From Liolophura sinensis (Eukaryota; Mollusca; Polyplacophora; Chitonida; Chitonidae): a stretch of DNA of 64,000 nucleotides. Location of the stretch: positions 78,894,028 to 78,958,027 of the forward strand of contig NC_088295.1 of the NCBI RefSeq assembly GCF_032854445.1. Direction: 5' to 3'. Position numbers and translations under genes: made by a program. Under the pieces are notes generated by a model. It did no database searches and was not told the origin of the DNA. It was given only the letters and a program-made list of their open reading frames with translations. Of the stretch, positions 47,263 through 58,835 are shown piece by piece (position 1 is the stretch's first letter; the number at the start of each line of letters is the position of its first letter).

Positions 47263-48285
47263 ACAAATGGTCAGTACTCACACACAATTTTATACACAAA
47301 CGGTCAGTAAGTACTCACAAACACAGATTTTTACATAAACGGTAAATACTCGATCACAGATGTATACAAAAACGGACAGTATTCAAATACAGATTTATAC
47401 ACAAACGGCTAGTCAGTATTCACACACAGATTTATACACAAAACAATCAATCAGTACTCACACACAAATCTATACAGAAACGGTCAGTACTCACACACAG
47501 ATTTCTACACAAACAAGTCAGTACTGACACAGAGATTAACACAAAATGGTCAGTACTGACACAGAGATTTATACACAAATGGCCAGTACTTATACACAAC
47601 TTAATACACAAATGGGCAGTACTCACAAAGAGATTTATACGCAGATGGTCAATCAGTACTCACAGAGTTTTACACACAAATGGTCAGTACTCACACAGAT
47701 TTTTACACAAACAAGCAGTTAGTACTCACAGAGATTTACACAAAAGTGGTCAGTACTCACACACAGATTTATACAAATGGTCAGTACTCACACACAGATT
47801 TATACATAAACAATCAGTCAGTACTCACAGATATTTATACACAAACGATGAGTACTCACACACAGATTTATGCACAAACGGCAAGAACTCACACACAGAT
47901 TTATACACAAACGGCGAGCACTCACACACAAATTTATACACAAATGGTTAGTACTCAGACAGAGTTTTACACACAAATGGTCAGTACTCACACATAGATT
48001 TATACACAAATGGTCAATCAGTAATCACGCAGAGATTTATACACAATATGGTCAGTACTCACACAGAGCTTTACACCTAAATGGTCAGAACTCACACATT
48101 TATACACAAACGGTGAGTACTCACAAAGAGATTTACACACAAATGGTCAGCACTCACATAGAGATTTATACACAGAGATTTACACACAAACGCTCAGTAC
48201 TCACACAAAGATTTATGCACAAACAAGCAGTCAGTACTCACACACAGATTTGTACACGAACGGTCAGTACTGAAGTATTCACAAA
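47262..48285. repeat. 33-bp tandem array, about 30 units
   Basis: The unit is 'tcagtactcacacacagatt' then 'tatacacaaatgg' (33 bp, with 37-bp 'cagtcagtact' variants). Frames read VSTHTQIYTQM-type repeats and are a by-product. It begins just beside the family C SINE end. Confidence 0.93.
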
Positions 48286-48519
48286 AAAGTGAAATAGGTG
48301 CTGGAGAACCGAACGGAGGGAAATAGGTCTCGGTATGTAAAGATACACTAATAAGGGCATAGACTTCTGCCAAAATCTATGTGAAAGTAAAACTGATTTA
48401 ACAAGCATACACTTTAATGCAAGTAAGAATCAGGCGGGCAAAAGACTGGGCATTGCCAGTAGTCCTGACAGTCTTAAAAACAGACGAACAGACTTTAATA
48501 CACGAAACACACCACCACA

Positions 48520-48915
48520 CTTACTCTTTACAGCGTGTGTGCCGCTCTCCATGTTTGCTTAACATCACTGAAATTTGTGTAAAAAAATATTGAACAACGC
48601 CCAGGTCACTGGTGTCACGGTGATAAGGCAGGGAGTGAGGTGAAAAACCAAATACATTGCGTCCCAGTCATTGTTTATAATAGTACATTCATTCTCCTTT
48701 TCTTAAGTATGCACAACATGATTCTCACTAACACCTGAAACAATTTTATTTATAAAAGTTGATTAAATAGTTCAGCGCGAGCACACCAGTAGTGAGGCTA
48801 AGTCTAAACAAGCCTTCGTGCGTGACGGAGGCTCCAAAGGTCAAGCTTGTCTAGTGATGACAGGGATGTAAAACGAGCGTAGAAAGCCGCACGCGCTCTG
48901 AAAGGAGTACTTTGA
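48520..48915 (+). repeat. Dispersed repeat R2, copy 2
   Basis: Same order of blocks as 41750–42178 (acgcccaggtcactggtgtc, acaattttatttataaaagt, aacaagccttcgtgcgtgac, cgcacgcgctctgaaaggag), same orientation, with scattered substitutions and indels. Confidence 0.75.
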
Positions 48916-49399
48916 TACGAAAGCCACGTGATTGTTTTTCACCTATAGTCGATACTCTGCACTTTAGTACGTGGCCTTGACGCCTGAAAGGCCCTTAGTT
49001 TGTGTACATCTCAGGTTAAGTCGGTAACACTGGGTGGAATAATCCTCCACCGTCCTATGTCCATTTTGTTGATCGTCCAAATCTACTACCCGCACAGATG
49101 GATGTGTCATTTAAGCGCATCCTACATACTGTAGATCAATCACACTGAAGCTCTTAGAAAGGTATGGCAATAATCCCTAGGTAATAGCTAAGTGACCACT
49201 GAAGCACTTTGGATAGAATATCTAATTTTGTTCCAGGCCTGCTTTTAGGGCGAACTGTCTCTTAAGCAGTAGTCAAAGTGCTCAACTTCGATGACCCCAC
49301 GAGATTTCCCGTAAAGCATGCTAGGGCATTTGTGGACAGAAAAAGTGACGTTAGCAGAACAGATATCGTGTTTTCAGTTCTTTCCCTCCATGTTGCAAT
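48916..49399. other. Non-coding stretch
   Basis: No feature recognised. Confidence 0.4.
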
Positions 49400-49558
49400 A
49401 TCATCTCGACCATCAATAGGTTGCTGGCAGATTTTCTCACGTACGGCCGGAAAGGAAGTCAGTATCAGCTGAACTTGAACTCACAGCGACTGTATTGGCG
49501 AGGGGCTCCTGGGTCATTACGCCGCGCTGGCGTGCTAACTCCGTCGGCCATGGAGGAC
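49400..49558 (-). mobile_element. SINE family A, 5' (tRNA-like) half, reverse orientation
   Basis: Reverse complement: 'cctccatggccgacggagtt', 'agcgcggcgtaatgacccag', B box 'gtgagttcaagttcagc' and 'ccggccgtacgtgag'. It matches the first 150 bp of the copy at 52.85 kb; the tail is lost. Confidence 0.72.
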
Positions 49559-51225
49559 ACTGACCACTGTTATACACAAAAGACTGAAGCGACGATAATG
49601 AGACATCAAACACTAGCGGGGTTTAGATGTGGCTTTTCGACTGTTGACAATATTTAACCATAGAGTATACGAATGTATAGAAAAACATTTATGCAAAACG
49701 TAAGTGTGCCCACACATATATTAGGGACGTACGGATATCTAATAATTTAGGAGCGTGTATATCTGGCAAGGGAATGCCTTGTGTTGTTTTCATGTAATTC
49801 GTTGTTTCTCATGGAAATAATAATGTTGTTGTTAATGTATAAACGTACCAAATTAAATAAGGACATATGTGACTTATCATTAGAAATGTAATACACTGCA
49901 TTTCTGTGAGGCAGAAAGCACAAGTAACGGTACTACTTACCTTATCGTACTGAACAGAGACGAAGAAGAGAGATAACTCTGTACTGGCTAAACTTCATAT
50001 GGCGTTTAATCACACTGTTTATGGATAAAACAGCACTTTAAATTGTTCATCATGTACGAGAATGCACCAAAACCATTCCTGTGTCAGTGTTTGCCCATAA
50101 GGAATGTCTTACAAGTTAAATCTGACAAGGTTAACAGTTCAAATAAAAACACTTCCCCAAACACAAACCCACAAGCCCACAAACCGGATCCTCTGCATCC
50201 ATGCAGGATTGACCACATTCCTGCTATACCAGAGGTCTTATCCCGTCAATTCTTCAGGTTCTACGGTGGCGTCATAATTCGAATTCAGTTCAAATGCATA
50301 CAGCACGTTTCTTCCAATGAAGCGTCAGAGCGAAGGAACCGCTGTGTCCAATCATATCATCTGACTTAAGTGTGCAACACTGACTTGAGATCATAAGATC
50401 ATGCAACTTCGATTTCTACAGGAACAACATGTGTTTGAGGATATGTGCTGAGACATTCTACTGAATGATCTAGTGAAAACTGACCTATAACTGGGCGAAA
50501 CTGCCGGCAGTGTCCAATTCAGTCAAATATACTATTGCAAGGAAGGGAAAGAGCGAAAGAGCGAAAGCGTTGATATATCATCAGATTATAAAAATCCCTC
50601 AAATGCAACAAATCTTCAAGAACATTAGCAGTAAAATGTGTGTGCCTGGATTATGCAGATCACACTAGTTGTGTGTTCCTAACTCTTACCAAGTAAACGA
50701 AAAATCAATCGTCGCCATCAATAGATCATAAAAGTCCCTTAAATACAACAAATCTTCAAGGACGTTAGGAGTATTGTGCGTGTATGGATTATGCAAATCA
50801 CATTTGTCGTGAGTTCGTAACTCTTACCAAGTAAATGAATAGAAAAAAAAAACACAACTGGAAACTGAAAGGAGTGACTCTTTTATATAATGTTCAGTAA
50901 AATATATGCTTGACAAAGCCGTAAACTGTAGTCTGTAGTACTCACGGACTTCGATACTTTGACGTTATGGCCAAAATAATACAGTAAAACAACGCCCATA
51001 CTTGTGGTGCCTCGCCTTTCCGCTCTGGAAGTTCTCCAAGGGTGTGGCATTATGCTTCTTTTATCCTTCATATGTGACGCTGTTCGACTTGCTCACTGAA
51101 GGCCACAGATAATTAGTACACGAAAGTTATTAATTAGAACAGGAATTTGCTTCTGTCATATCGAGTTTCTAAGACGAGGGATTGACAGGAGAGCTCTTGT
51201 TAACAGTGGAACTTCCGTCCAGAAT
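49559..51225. other. Non-coding stretch with a 140-bp duplication
   Basis: Apart from the tandem duplication at 50570–50845 nothing is recognised. A frame at 50043–50369 (108 residues) has no support. Confidence 0.45.
50570..50845. repeat. 140-bp tandem duplication
   Basis: 'caaatcttcaag', 'ggattatgcagatcacacta' and 'aactcttaccaagtaaacga' recur 140 bp later as 'caaatcttcaag', 'ggattatgcaaatcacattt' and 'aactcttaccaagtaaatga'. Confidence 0.8.
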
Positions 51226-51557
51226 GACCGGCCCCGATAGCACAGTTGGCAGGGTGTAAGGTCGAGGGTCAATTCTGGGTCGAGTCACACATAAGGCTTT
51301 AAAAGAGGAAGTTTTGACGTTCAGCATGAAGGGAATAGTGCAACGACTTGTTGACCTGTATCAGTACAGTGGCTCGGGCGGGGCGGCTTACTTGCCTTCG
51401 GTAAGACGTCTCAATGAAGCACCACTAAATGAAAGAGAGATGGAAATCCATCCTGCAAGGAGGAGGCACATTACATGCACTCAAAGGATTCCTTCATCGT
51501 CATATGGCTGAAAAAAATGTTAACTACAACGTTAAACCCCAAGCACTCACTGACTCA
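51226..51557 (+). mobile_element. tRNA-derived SINE (family C), near full length
   Basis: The tRNA-like head 'ccccgatagcacagttggca' (A box) and 'gagggtcaattctgggtc' (B box) is followed by a body with 'atagtgcaacgacttgttga' and a tail 'cgtcatatggctgaaaaaaa-like…gttaaaccccaagcactcac' ending in tgactcactc. Confidence 0.76.
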
Positions 51558-52850
51558 CTCCTTCCGGCATGAAAACACTCAAGCCATACAAAGCAAACCA
51601 TTTATCTTGAAAATTTTACTTGAACTTGAACAACTCCTCTAGGACGACTGAAATAATAAAGGAATTACCAAATAAATATCTCATCGTCGAGTGTCTAACT
51701 ATGGAGTAAAGAAAGGTAAAAGGGGTTTTGGTTTTTAACATGAAAGGGCTGAAGGATTCATATCATCATTTGACAAATTTACCGACAAATACGCCTTTAT
51801 CCGTCACTTCCTTGCTTTCTTCTTAAGTAAGACTATAAACCAGGTTCATTTTCATAAATAGTCTAGGTTCAATATGTTGAAAAAGTTATGCACAGTAATA
51901 GAAAATGTGTCATTAAGGATATAATGGATTGCGGGGAGGGATGGCGTGGTGGAGTGTCGGGCTATTTTTTTATACCTGATAGAGTGATTCTTGGTCTCCT
52001 TTGGTCAGTACACCGTCACCGTGTCATACTTTCAGTATGCACTATTTGTAAAATATATGCTTGTTACAAATTTTACGTGTTTCTTTGCATAGTTACCTCC
52101 TTCACAGTACTAACAAACTGTTCGCCAATTGCCTGAACGTCAATGTGATACAACGGCCTTGTATGTATGGCCTCAGTTCCAAATAAAACAGCCAAACAAA
52201 ACAACCCAACCAGCCTTAATAATGAAAGAAACAGAATACAAAAGATTTTTATACACTAGGTATTGCCTACTTCAAGCCTTATTGACTGTTGCTGTTGCTA
52301 GGGAAATGTAATGTAAGTTGTAAATTGGCTTGGCGACAAACTCATGGTAACATCTCTAAACAAAAGATGAATATTTACGGTTTTTTCATCTGATGGCATC
52401 TGAAGGGATTTTCACATTCCGAGGACGCCAAGAGAACAATTACCTGTCCCAGTCATCGACATCTTGCTTTCTAAGTGGTATGGTGAATAACAGGAAGTTT
52501 CAGCAGGACTGAACAGCCATGGGTTCCAGGTTCTCACAGCAAGCTTTGGCTAGAAATGACTACATAAGCCCGTCACTGATATGGTACCTCAGGTTTTCCT
52601 TACTCCATTTGTGAACCTAATTTCCGTTGTCTAGCAAAGAAAATAAAAGGAAATTGCCTCTCACATACCAGTCCATGGTGAGTACTACAACTGAACTTTA
52701 AAGTAGAAATAATACTAATGGTGAGACGAGATATGGTATTTTCATGATTGGTGTTGGTGTTCTGCTAAAGCAGTCAGAAATAAATAATATAAATAGGGTA
52801 ACAGTGTATCTGATGGCTATGTTGTTACTTGTTTTGTACGGTTTGGCTGG
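51558..52850. other. Non-coding stretch
   Basis: No supported feature. Confidence 0.4.
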
Positions 52851-53140
52851 AAGGGGCCTCCGTGGCTCAGTCGGTTAGCGCGCTAGCGCAGCGTAATGAC
52901 CCAGGAGCCTCTCACCAATGCGGTCACTGTGAGTTCAAGTCCAGCTTATGCTGGCTTCCTCTCCGGCCGTAAGTGGGAAGGTCTGTCAGCAACCTGCGGA
53001 TGGTCGTGGGTTTCCACCTGGCTCTGCCCAGTTTCCACCCACCATAATGCTGGCCGCCGTCGTATAAGTGAAATATTCTTGAGTACGGCGTAAAACACCA
53101 ATCAAAAAAAAAAAAACAAAAAAAAAACAAAAAACGGTTT
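52851..53140 (+). mobile_element. tRNA-derived SINE (family A), full length
   Basis: It begins 'ggggcctccgtggctcagtc' with A box 'tggctcagtcggttagcgcg' and B box 'gtgagttcaagtcc'. A conserved body holds 'gtgggaaggtctgtcagcaa' and 'cacccaccataatgctgg'. The tail is 'gtgaaatattcttgagtacg' 'gcgtaaaacaccaatc' and poly-A. It serves as the reference for the other family A copies in the window. Its intact RNA polymerase III boxes suggest recent insertion. Confidence 0.88.
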
Positions 53141-54749
53141 GGCTGGAACCGCAAGACTTGGTTAAACTAGACACAGACGATAGGATTCCGTAAACTATAC
53201 TCAGTAATTGATCTGTGACTGTTGAAATCACGTAACAGGTTAAAAAGAAAGTGTTTTCCAAATGTTTTGTTGACTTTCGTGCATTGAAATAAAGTGCATG
53301 AAAATGCCAAACGCCATACAACAAACGATAGTATTGTTCCAGTGAATGGTAGAAGGCAACCACGTCGGTTATCGTATTTCCCTTTTAGGATATTCGGGGT
53401 AATGAATCTGTAATGTTGCATTATTTACATGAATCTAAACAGTTTTTGTCGGAGTAAGACAACATATTGATAGAGTCAAAGTAAGTGTAGCAAACCAAGT
53501 AATGAATAAGAAATATTTTACAACAGGAAAACTGTTGTTCGACCGTAAAAATGGAAAATAAACATAAAAAAGAACAGAAATTAAGTCAAACATTTTTATA
53601 ATTATGTGTCCGAGGGCGAGGGGACACGTGGGTCATACTGTAAGGATAGCTCACTTGGTGAGGCTCGTTATAAAGTATAAAGACAATGGTTAGTATAAAC
53701 GCGTTACAGTATCGAATTTCTGACGGTCCAGTTGATTGTTCAACAAATGGGAACTGAAAGGATGCGTTAAAAGTGAATGGGACAAGTGACGAAGTTTAAA
53801 CGAGATATAACTGAAGCTAATGCGCTGAATCAGTCTTTCATCCAAAATAGCTCTATTTCAGAAGTAGTGGAGAAACACAATGACATCTGCCCCAGACTAA
53901 AGTGCTATCCCAGACATGCAAACAGCGTAATATATCTACAGTAGTGACGACTGTGCTGTGGTTTTAGTGGAAAAGTTGAATGGCCACAATCGTCATAGGA
54001 CAAAAGTTAAAAGCTTCGGAAATTGGTGATCTTGACGCATTGTGAACATGTACAATCTTCCTCAATATGGAAGGATTACGACTGGACGAACAAATATCGG
54101 GTATAGCAAGGTCATAAACATTAGCACCATTCTTAATCGAACTGGACACTTCAATCTCCAAGGATATTTAGCCCAGATACCGGTAGGTCATGTACGTAAC
54201 ACAAACCATGTTATCTAAGAGGGATAGGTCTGTTCAGGGAAAGGAATAAGCTGGTTTAGTGCATTTTTTTTGCTTTATACGAAGAAACCGTGTGGGATTA
54301 TTGACGTGTTTCGTGTTTAACCCTTACATTGATTGATGTCACTGGCTTATTTTATTGGTAATTAAGATGGTATTCAAAAACTTTGCACGTGTATGATTAC
54401 ACTTTGCATGTATTGATTAACTGTATACCAGTTAAGTGTGCTAAATCTTGTGATGAGAGGTGTATATAATATAGCATTACAGCTGTGAAGTTATCCATGC
54501 GCAGTAATGGGATGTTTGATCTGATCGGACATTGGGAGGAGTCTAACAGACTACACTTGTAACTGATAGTTGTACAACAGGTGAGCAACAGAATGAACGA
54601 CTGGATTAGGCTGACTTAACCCATCCAGACACAGGCTGTTCTGTACTGCTGGGAAGGGGGTAGCAGCTCAGGGTACATTAGCGGACAGAGGAGTGGCTAA
54701 TATGCCACACTAGTCAGACAAGAACTCCCAACTAGAAGGCCGGGTACTT
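53141..54749. other. Non-coding stretch
   Basis: No supported feature. Frames over 53.0–53.4 kb on the minus strand overlap the SINE. Confidence 0.4.
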
Positions 54750-55892
54750 CGTAACCTATGTCAAGAGTGATTTCCCCGGAACCTTGAGATGGATCTCAAC
54801 GGGAATCTGGACCCATTGAGAACAAAAGTGTATTCGATGTTTCACGTATCTCCATACGTCAACGGGGACTGTGCAGTTTGAGTTTTGTATGTTTTTCAGT
54901 TGGCAACCGTTACGACCTCTGTTTTCTTAAATTCAAAAGCTATACATTGTTTAGCAGTAGACGCAGTCATGCTATGGATAATATCACAAAATGGGGAAGT
55001 TCCAGGGGGGGGGGGGGGCTAAATGTCAAGGACCTCAACTAGTATAGTTATATCATTTCTGAAAATTCTTACAAAACAGAGATCTCATTTCCTGCACAGA
55101 GCTATTAGAATAAAAAACTTTTCCCGTAAAAGAGTTTTAATTTCTGTAGTTATAGCAACCGACTGGCGACTGTGAGATTCTGTATGAGGAGCCCTCACCA
55201 CCAGGAAGCTCTTTGTTAATGTATTTTTTCCCGGTAATTGTTGTGTAGACAACTGGGGTGTCAATTGTTGTCTGATAAAGGGAATTCTCTCCCGAAGGTT
55301 TTGAAAATCGCACATGTACGTCTTTGGGCTCTTTGCGTTAAATCGCACAAATGTATTGATTACTTGAATGGTGTTGAACATCGTATTCATATTTACTCAT
55401 TTAAACAAAAGAGACCATGACAGACGGAGGACATTGTCAGTTGAAATATGGCACACTGAGTCAAATCTTCCAAACACTGTAATCACTACACCCACTATTA
55501 GAAATATTCTTCGCACGCTTAAAAATGTAAGTTATTTTTTTTAAAGCGATTGAGAGTTCTCTGTGTAGGATAAACAGTATGAATGTATGTATGATTGAAG
55601 GAAACTGTACAGACTCCCATTGTAACCACCGACCTCGTTAAATCCAATTTGCCCTCTAGTTAGGCCTGGAATCAAGACTAGCGACTTTACCTGTTAAACG
55701 CGATAGAACTTCCAGACCCAGTCCCTACAGCCCTTGGCATTAAGCAGAAACATGGGATTTTTTAAAGTCTCTTTGCCAACGAAATCTGTGACAAAAAACG
55801 TCTATCAGGAGAGCACTAGATCATGGAGCATTCCTCATTCTGACAAGAGGTAGAATAACATCGTAAACTCGTCTGAACAAATATAAATTATC

Positions 55893-57448
55893 GCATAAAA
55901 ATGGGCTGTACTTTGACACTCAATATCTCAGAAACCCTCTTACGTCATCTTCTAAAAATTTACACCCTCAAAAGTCATTATTTCCTAAGTATACAGACCA
56001 AATTTCAAATTCATCCTTTAAAATTTCTATTCATGGCGCCAAAATCAAATTAGAATCAAAAACGCATGTTCCAGGCATTTCAAAACGATGTTCTACCTTG
56101 TTTTACTTGAAAAGGTGATCAGTTGGTCCTCCATCTTCTCGGAGCGCAAACGTTTCTGCCATGAACTGATTCAGTCCCGAATCTCCTTAAGAGTAATTTT
56201 TTTCCAGCAGTCCATGGTGCGTGCTTTTAATTCATCATCACTGAATTTTTCCGTGAGACCCTCATAAACCTTCTCGCTCAGAGAATTCCACACAGAGTAG
56301 TTCATTACACTGCAGTGGCCACTCGTCCTTAGCTGTGAATGAAAGAGTCACTTCCTCAAGATGCTGCTGTGTTGCACGGCTTGCATGGGATGGCGCGCTG
56401 TCTTGCCGGAAGACAAAGTCATTTTCTGGGTACAACAGGCGAAAATCAGGGAGAAGGCAACGATCGAGAAGTTTTCGGAATTCACCTTAGTCATTTCGGT
56501 ATCAATAAAATGTATGCGGGTTTTCCCGCGCCAAAAAACTCCGGCAGAAACCATCAACTTCTTTGTAAACCGACTTGATTCATGGTACAGCCTCTTAACA
56601 TGAATGTCCCGCTTTCGTTTACCATAAACGCTATCGTTCTGTGCAAACTCAAATGGAAAGTCTTTTTCATCGGTGAAGCCTATAATCTTCACCTCCGTCG
56701 AAAACTTATCATCAAGATTTCTGCAGCACGTTTTTCTTTTCGAACCGATTCACCCCTTCTTGAAGTCCGTATTCGCATGTACGATTTTAATCCCAGTTCT
56801 TTTGTCATATTTCTCACAGAAGTCCGAGGTACTCCAAGGTTCCTTTCAATCTGTCTCTGCGATTTATGAGTGCCGGGATTGTCTTCCTGGGAACAAAAAG
56901 CCTCTTCCATATACTGAAGATTTTCTTCCCAGCAAACAGTTTTTGGTCGTCCACTGCCTGACTTCCTTTCTAGAGAACCTGTCCTTTCTAACTTTCTGAT
57001 CACGTTTTTTCAAATACGGAACTTTTATTCCAGTTTTTCATCGGGAATTCTTTCACAATTTTTGCCCCTCTTCAACCCTTTTCAGTGAAACCTGTTGCGA
57101 TCAATTCCTTGCCCGCCGCAGAGAAAACCATCTTGATTCAGCAAATCTTGTGCCCATCTGGGCGAAGGGTTTCTCTGACACTAGAACCAGATAATTTTTC
57201 CAGACGACACTTGATTGACGCCTGTCACACAGGTGCAGCGCGCTTTACTCATGACACCTGACAGGTGATTCAGTGTGGGTCACCGGAACGTGCGTTTTTA
57301 AGGCTATGTTTTCATTTTAAACTTGTGTACAGACTACTCAAGCTTGAAAATTGGTCATTTTATTAACAAAATCATGCCATTTGAATGTCTATATTTTGAA
57401 AGGGTTTGAACAAAGGTTAATGGAGCAATGCAGCATCAACTTTTATGC
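55893..57448 (-). mobile_element. Tc1/mariner-type DNA transposon, decayed
   Basis: Ends 'gcataaaaatgggctgtact' (55893 on) and, inverted, 'gcataaaagttgatgctgca' (57448 backward) are similar and continue as imperfect inverted repeats of about 50 bp. The element is 1,556 bp long, usual for this superfamily. The surrounding duplicated segment in copy 2 lacks it, and the coordinate shift between copies across this point is also 1,556. It is oriented with the transposase on the minus strand. Confidence 0.75.
56100..57003 (-). pseudogene. Tc1/mariner (IS630-like) transposase, frameshifted
   Basis: Minus-strand frame 57003–56689 holds the N-terminal helix-turn-helix region (GSGRPKT, then THKSQRQIERNLGVPRTSVR). 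An overlapping shift leads into 56692–56348 with the catalytic-domain signatures FTDEKDF (first acidic residue), VSAGVFWRGKTRIHFID and a degraded equivalent of the usual QD.AP.H region (SSGKTARHPMQAVQ). A third frame continues to about 56100 (MNYSVWNSLSEKVYEGLTEK), where the usual WPP.SPD.N.(I/M)(D/E) region is partly deleted. At least two frame breaks and loss of the third-acid neighbourhood make it inactive. The enzyme normally cuts and pastes the element at TA sites. Confidence 0.85.
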
Positions 57449-58562
57449 CCACCCGGATATATCATACGGCGCCCCATGGGTATAGCGATATATGCACAGG
57501 TACCATTATGCCTTGGTGACCATATTGGTGAGATTTTCCATACGTTTGACATCATAGCGTGAACGCAACTTTCCACAGAGTATTCTATACTTCAGTAATA
57601 CATATTAGAGGGTCACGGTTTCATTTTGAAATATCGTATGATCTCTTAATTATATCTTAAAGTCAATTAATTGGACAGAAATGAGTATAAATATGAATTT
57701 GTATATTAATGGTCCGTTCCAATCGATATTTGAGGGAATAATATGAAGACGAAATTCAACTGGAAAATTTAGTATAACGTGAAATACATGTATAAACTAC
57801 TGTCAGCTTTACTGTTGTAAAAGTTCTTCATCGCCAAGTGACTAAACACAAGGCACGATTGCTGTCCGAATTATTGATTATCCTTTTTGAAGGTCCAACA
57901 ATGAAAATGACAATGGACAAGACAATGCCCAACGTCGGTCCGTTTATGGCACGGAGTGAAGATTCTTGCTGAGCATCATTGCAATCAATGGAAATATACT
58001 TCAGCTGAATCCGTCGACTTTCACAAACGTAATAGATACGATATCCGTTACAGTGGTGGGTGGATGGTGCGAGCGTCACTCTCGTTGATATACGTCCCAC
58101 CTCCCCGTCTGCAGATATTACTCTACACAAACAGTCATTGTATCACCCTCGGCACCTTGTCTTTGAGGCAACTGTTAAGGCAAAATCCATTCACCACGTT
58201 TGATTTATACTCATATAAAGCATGACTGAACGATCTAAGATAACTTATATTTCTATTCTTCATAACAGTTTGCTCATAAATATACTGAAGATAATTTTAT
58301 TGTTTGAAAAATGGTTGTTTTGTTTCCAAGGGTCAGTGTCTCTTTCATTATATTTATTCTTCATAGAGTATTTGCCACTTGAGTAGATATTACACGCAAG
58401 TTAACTAAAAAGCGTTCAGTTTCGCCTGCAGCAGAGGTATTGCATTTTTAACTGACAAAAGTCACAAATAAAATCCTTCCACTAATTAATATGCAGGGTA
58501 GGCGTCAATGAGGGTAAACTGGTTTGACATAAATCTATTTCACTATAACTGCAAATCAAACT

Positions 58563-58630
58563 ATGAATGAATGAATGATTATGGCTTAACGCCACATCGG
58601 CAATATTTCAGCCATATCGTGGCGAGATAT
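58563..58630 (-). mobile_element. SINE 3' tail (family D), reverse orientation
   Basis: (atga)n followed by 'ttatggcttaacgccacatc' and 'ggcaatatttcagccatatc' is the reverse complement of the tail at 42.7 kb. It sits within duplication copy 1 and has no counterpart in copy 2. Confidence 0.52.
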
Positions 58631-58835
58631 AATCTGAAGGCATCATCAGTAAATACAGTGGTTTCTATGTCGGTAACTGTGCACAATCTTTCAGGACGTA
58701 GCAATTCTGCTCACCATGGATGTAATGGCACAGTTTATGGTAACAATCACTGGTCTGTGTTGGAGAAATTGAATTCAATAATTCGTTATAAAGAACATTA
58801 AAATGTAATTCGCCATAATCCACTGGTAGGAATGA

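Larger units (their letters stand above)
54750..58835 (+). repeat. Segmental duplication, copy 1 (interrupted by a mariner element)
   Basis: Collinear with 61600–63740. Matching pairs in order: 'gtgcagtttgagttttgta' (54870/61725), 'gtgtcaattgttgtctgata' (55258/62370), 'ctgtacagactcccattg' (55603/62696), 'atgggattttttaaagtctc' (55754/62866), 'ttggtgagattttccatacg' (57527/63083), and 'tgttggagaaattgaattca' (58757/63658). No coding sequence of its own is evident. A poly-G run lies at about 55006–55018. Confidence 0.78.

Noticed and set aside
52851-52945. Genuine tRNA gene at the SINE head
   Set aside because: A and B boxes are present but the sequence runs on into a SINE body and tail; other copies share the body, so it is a SINE.
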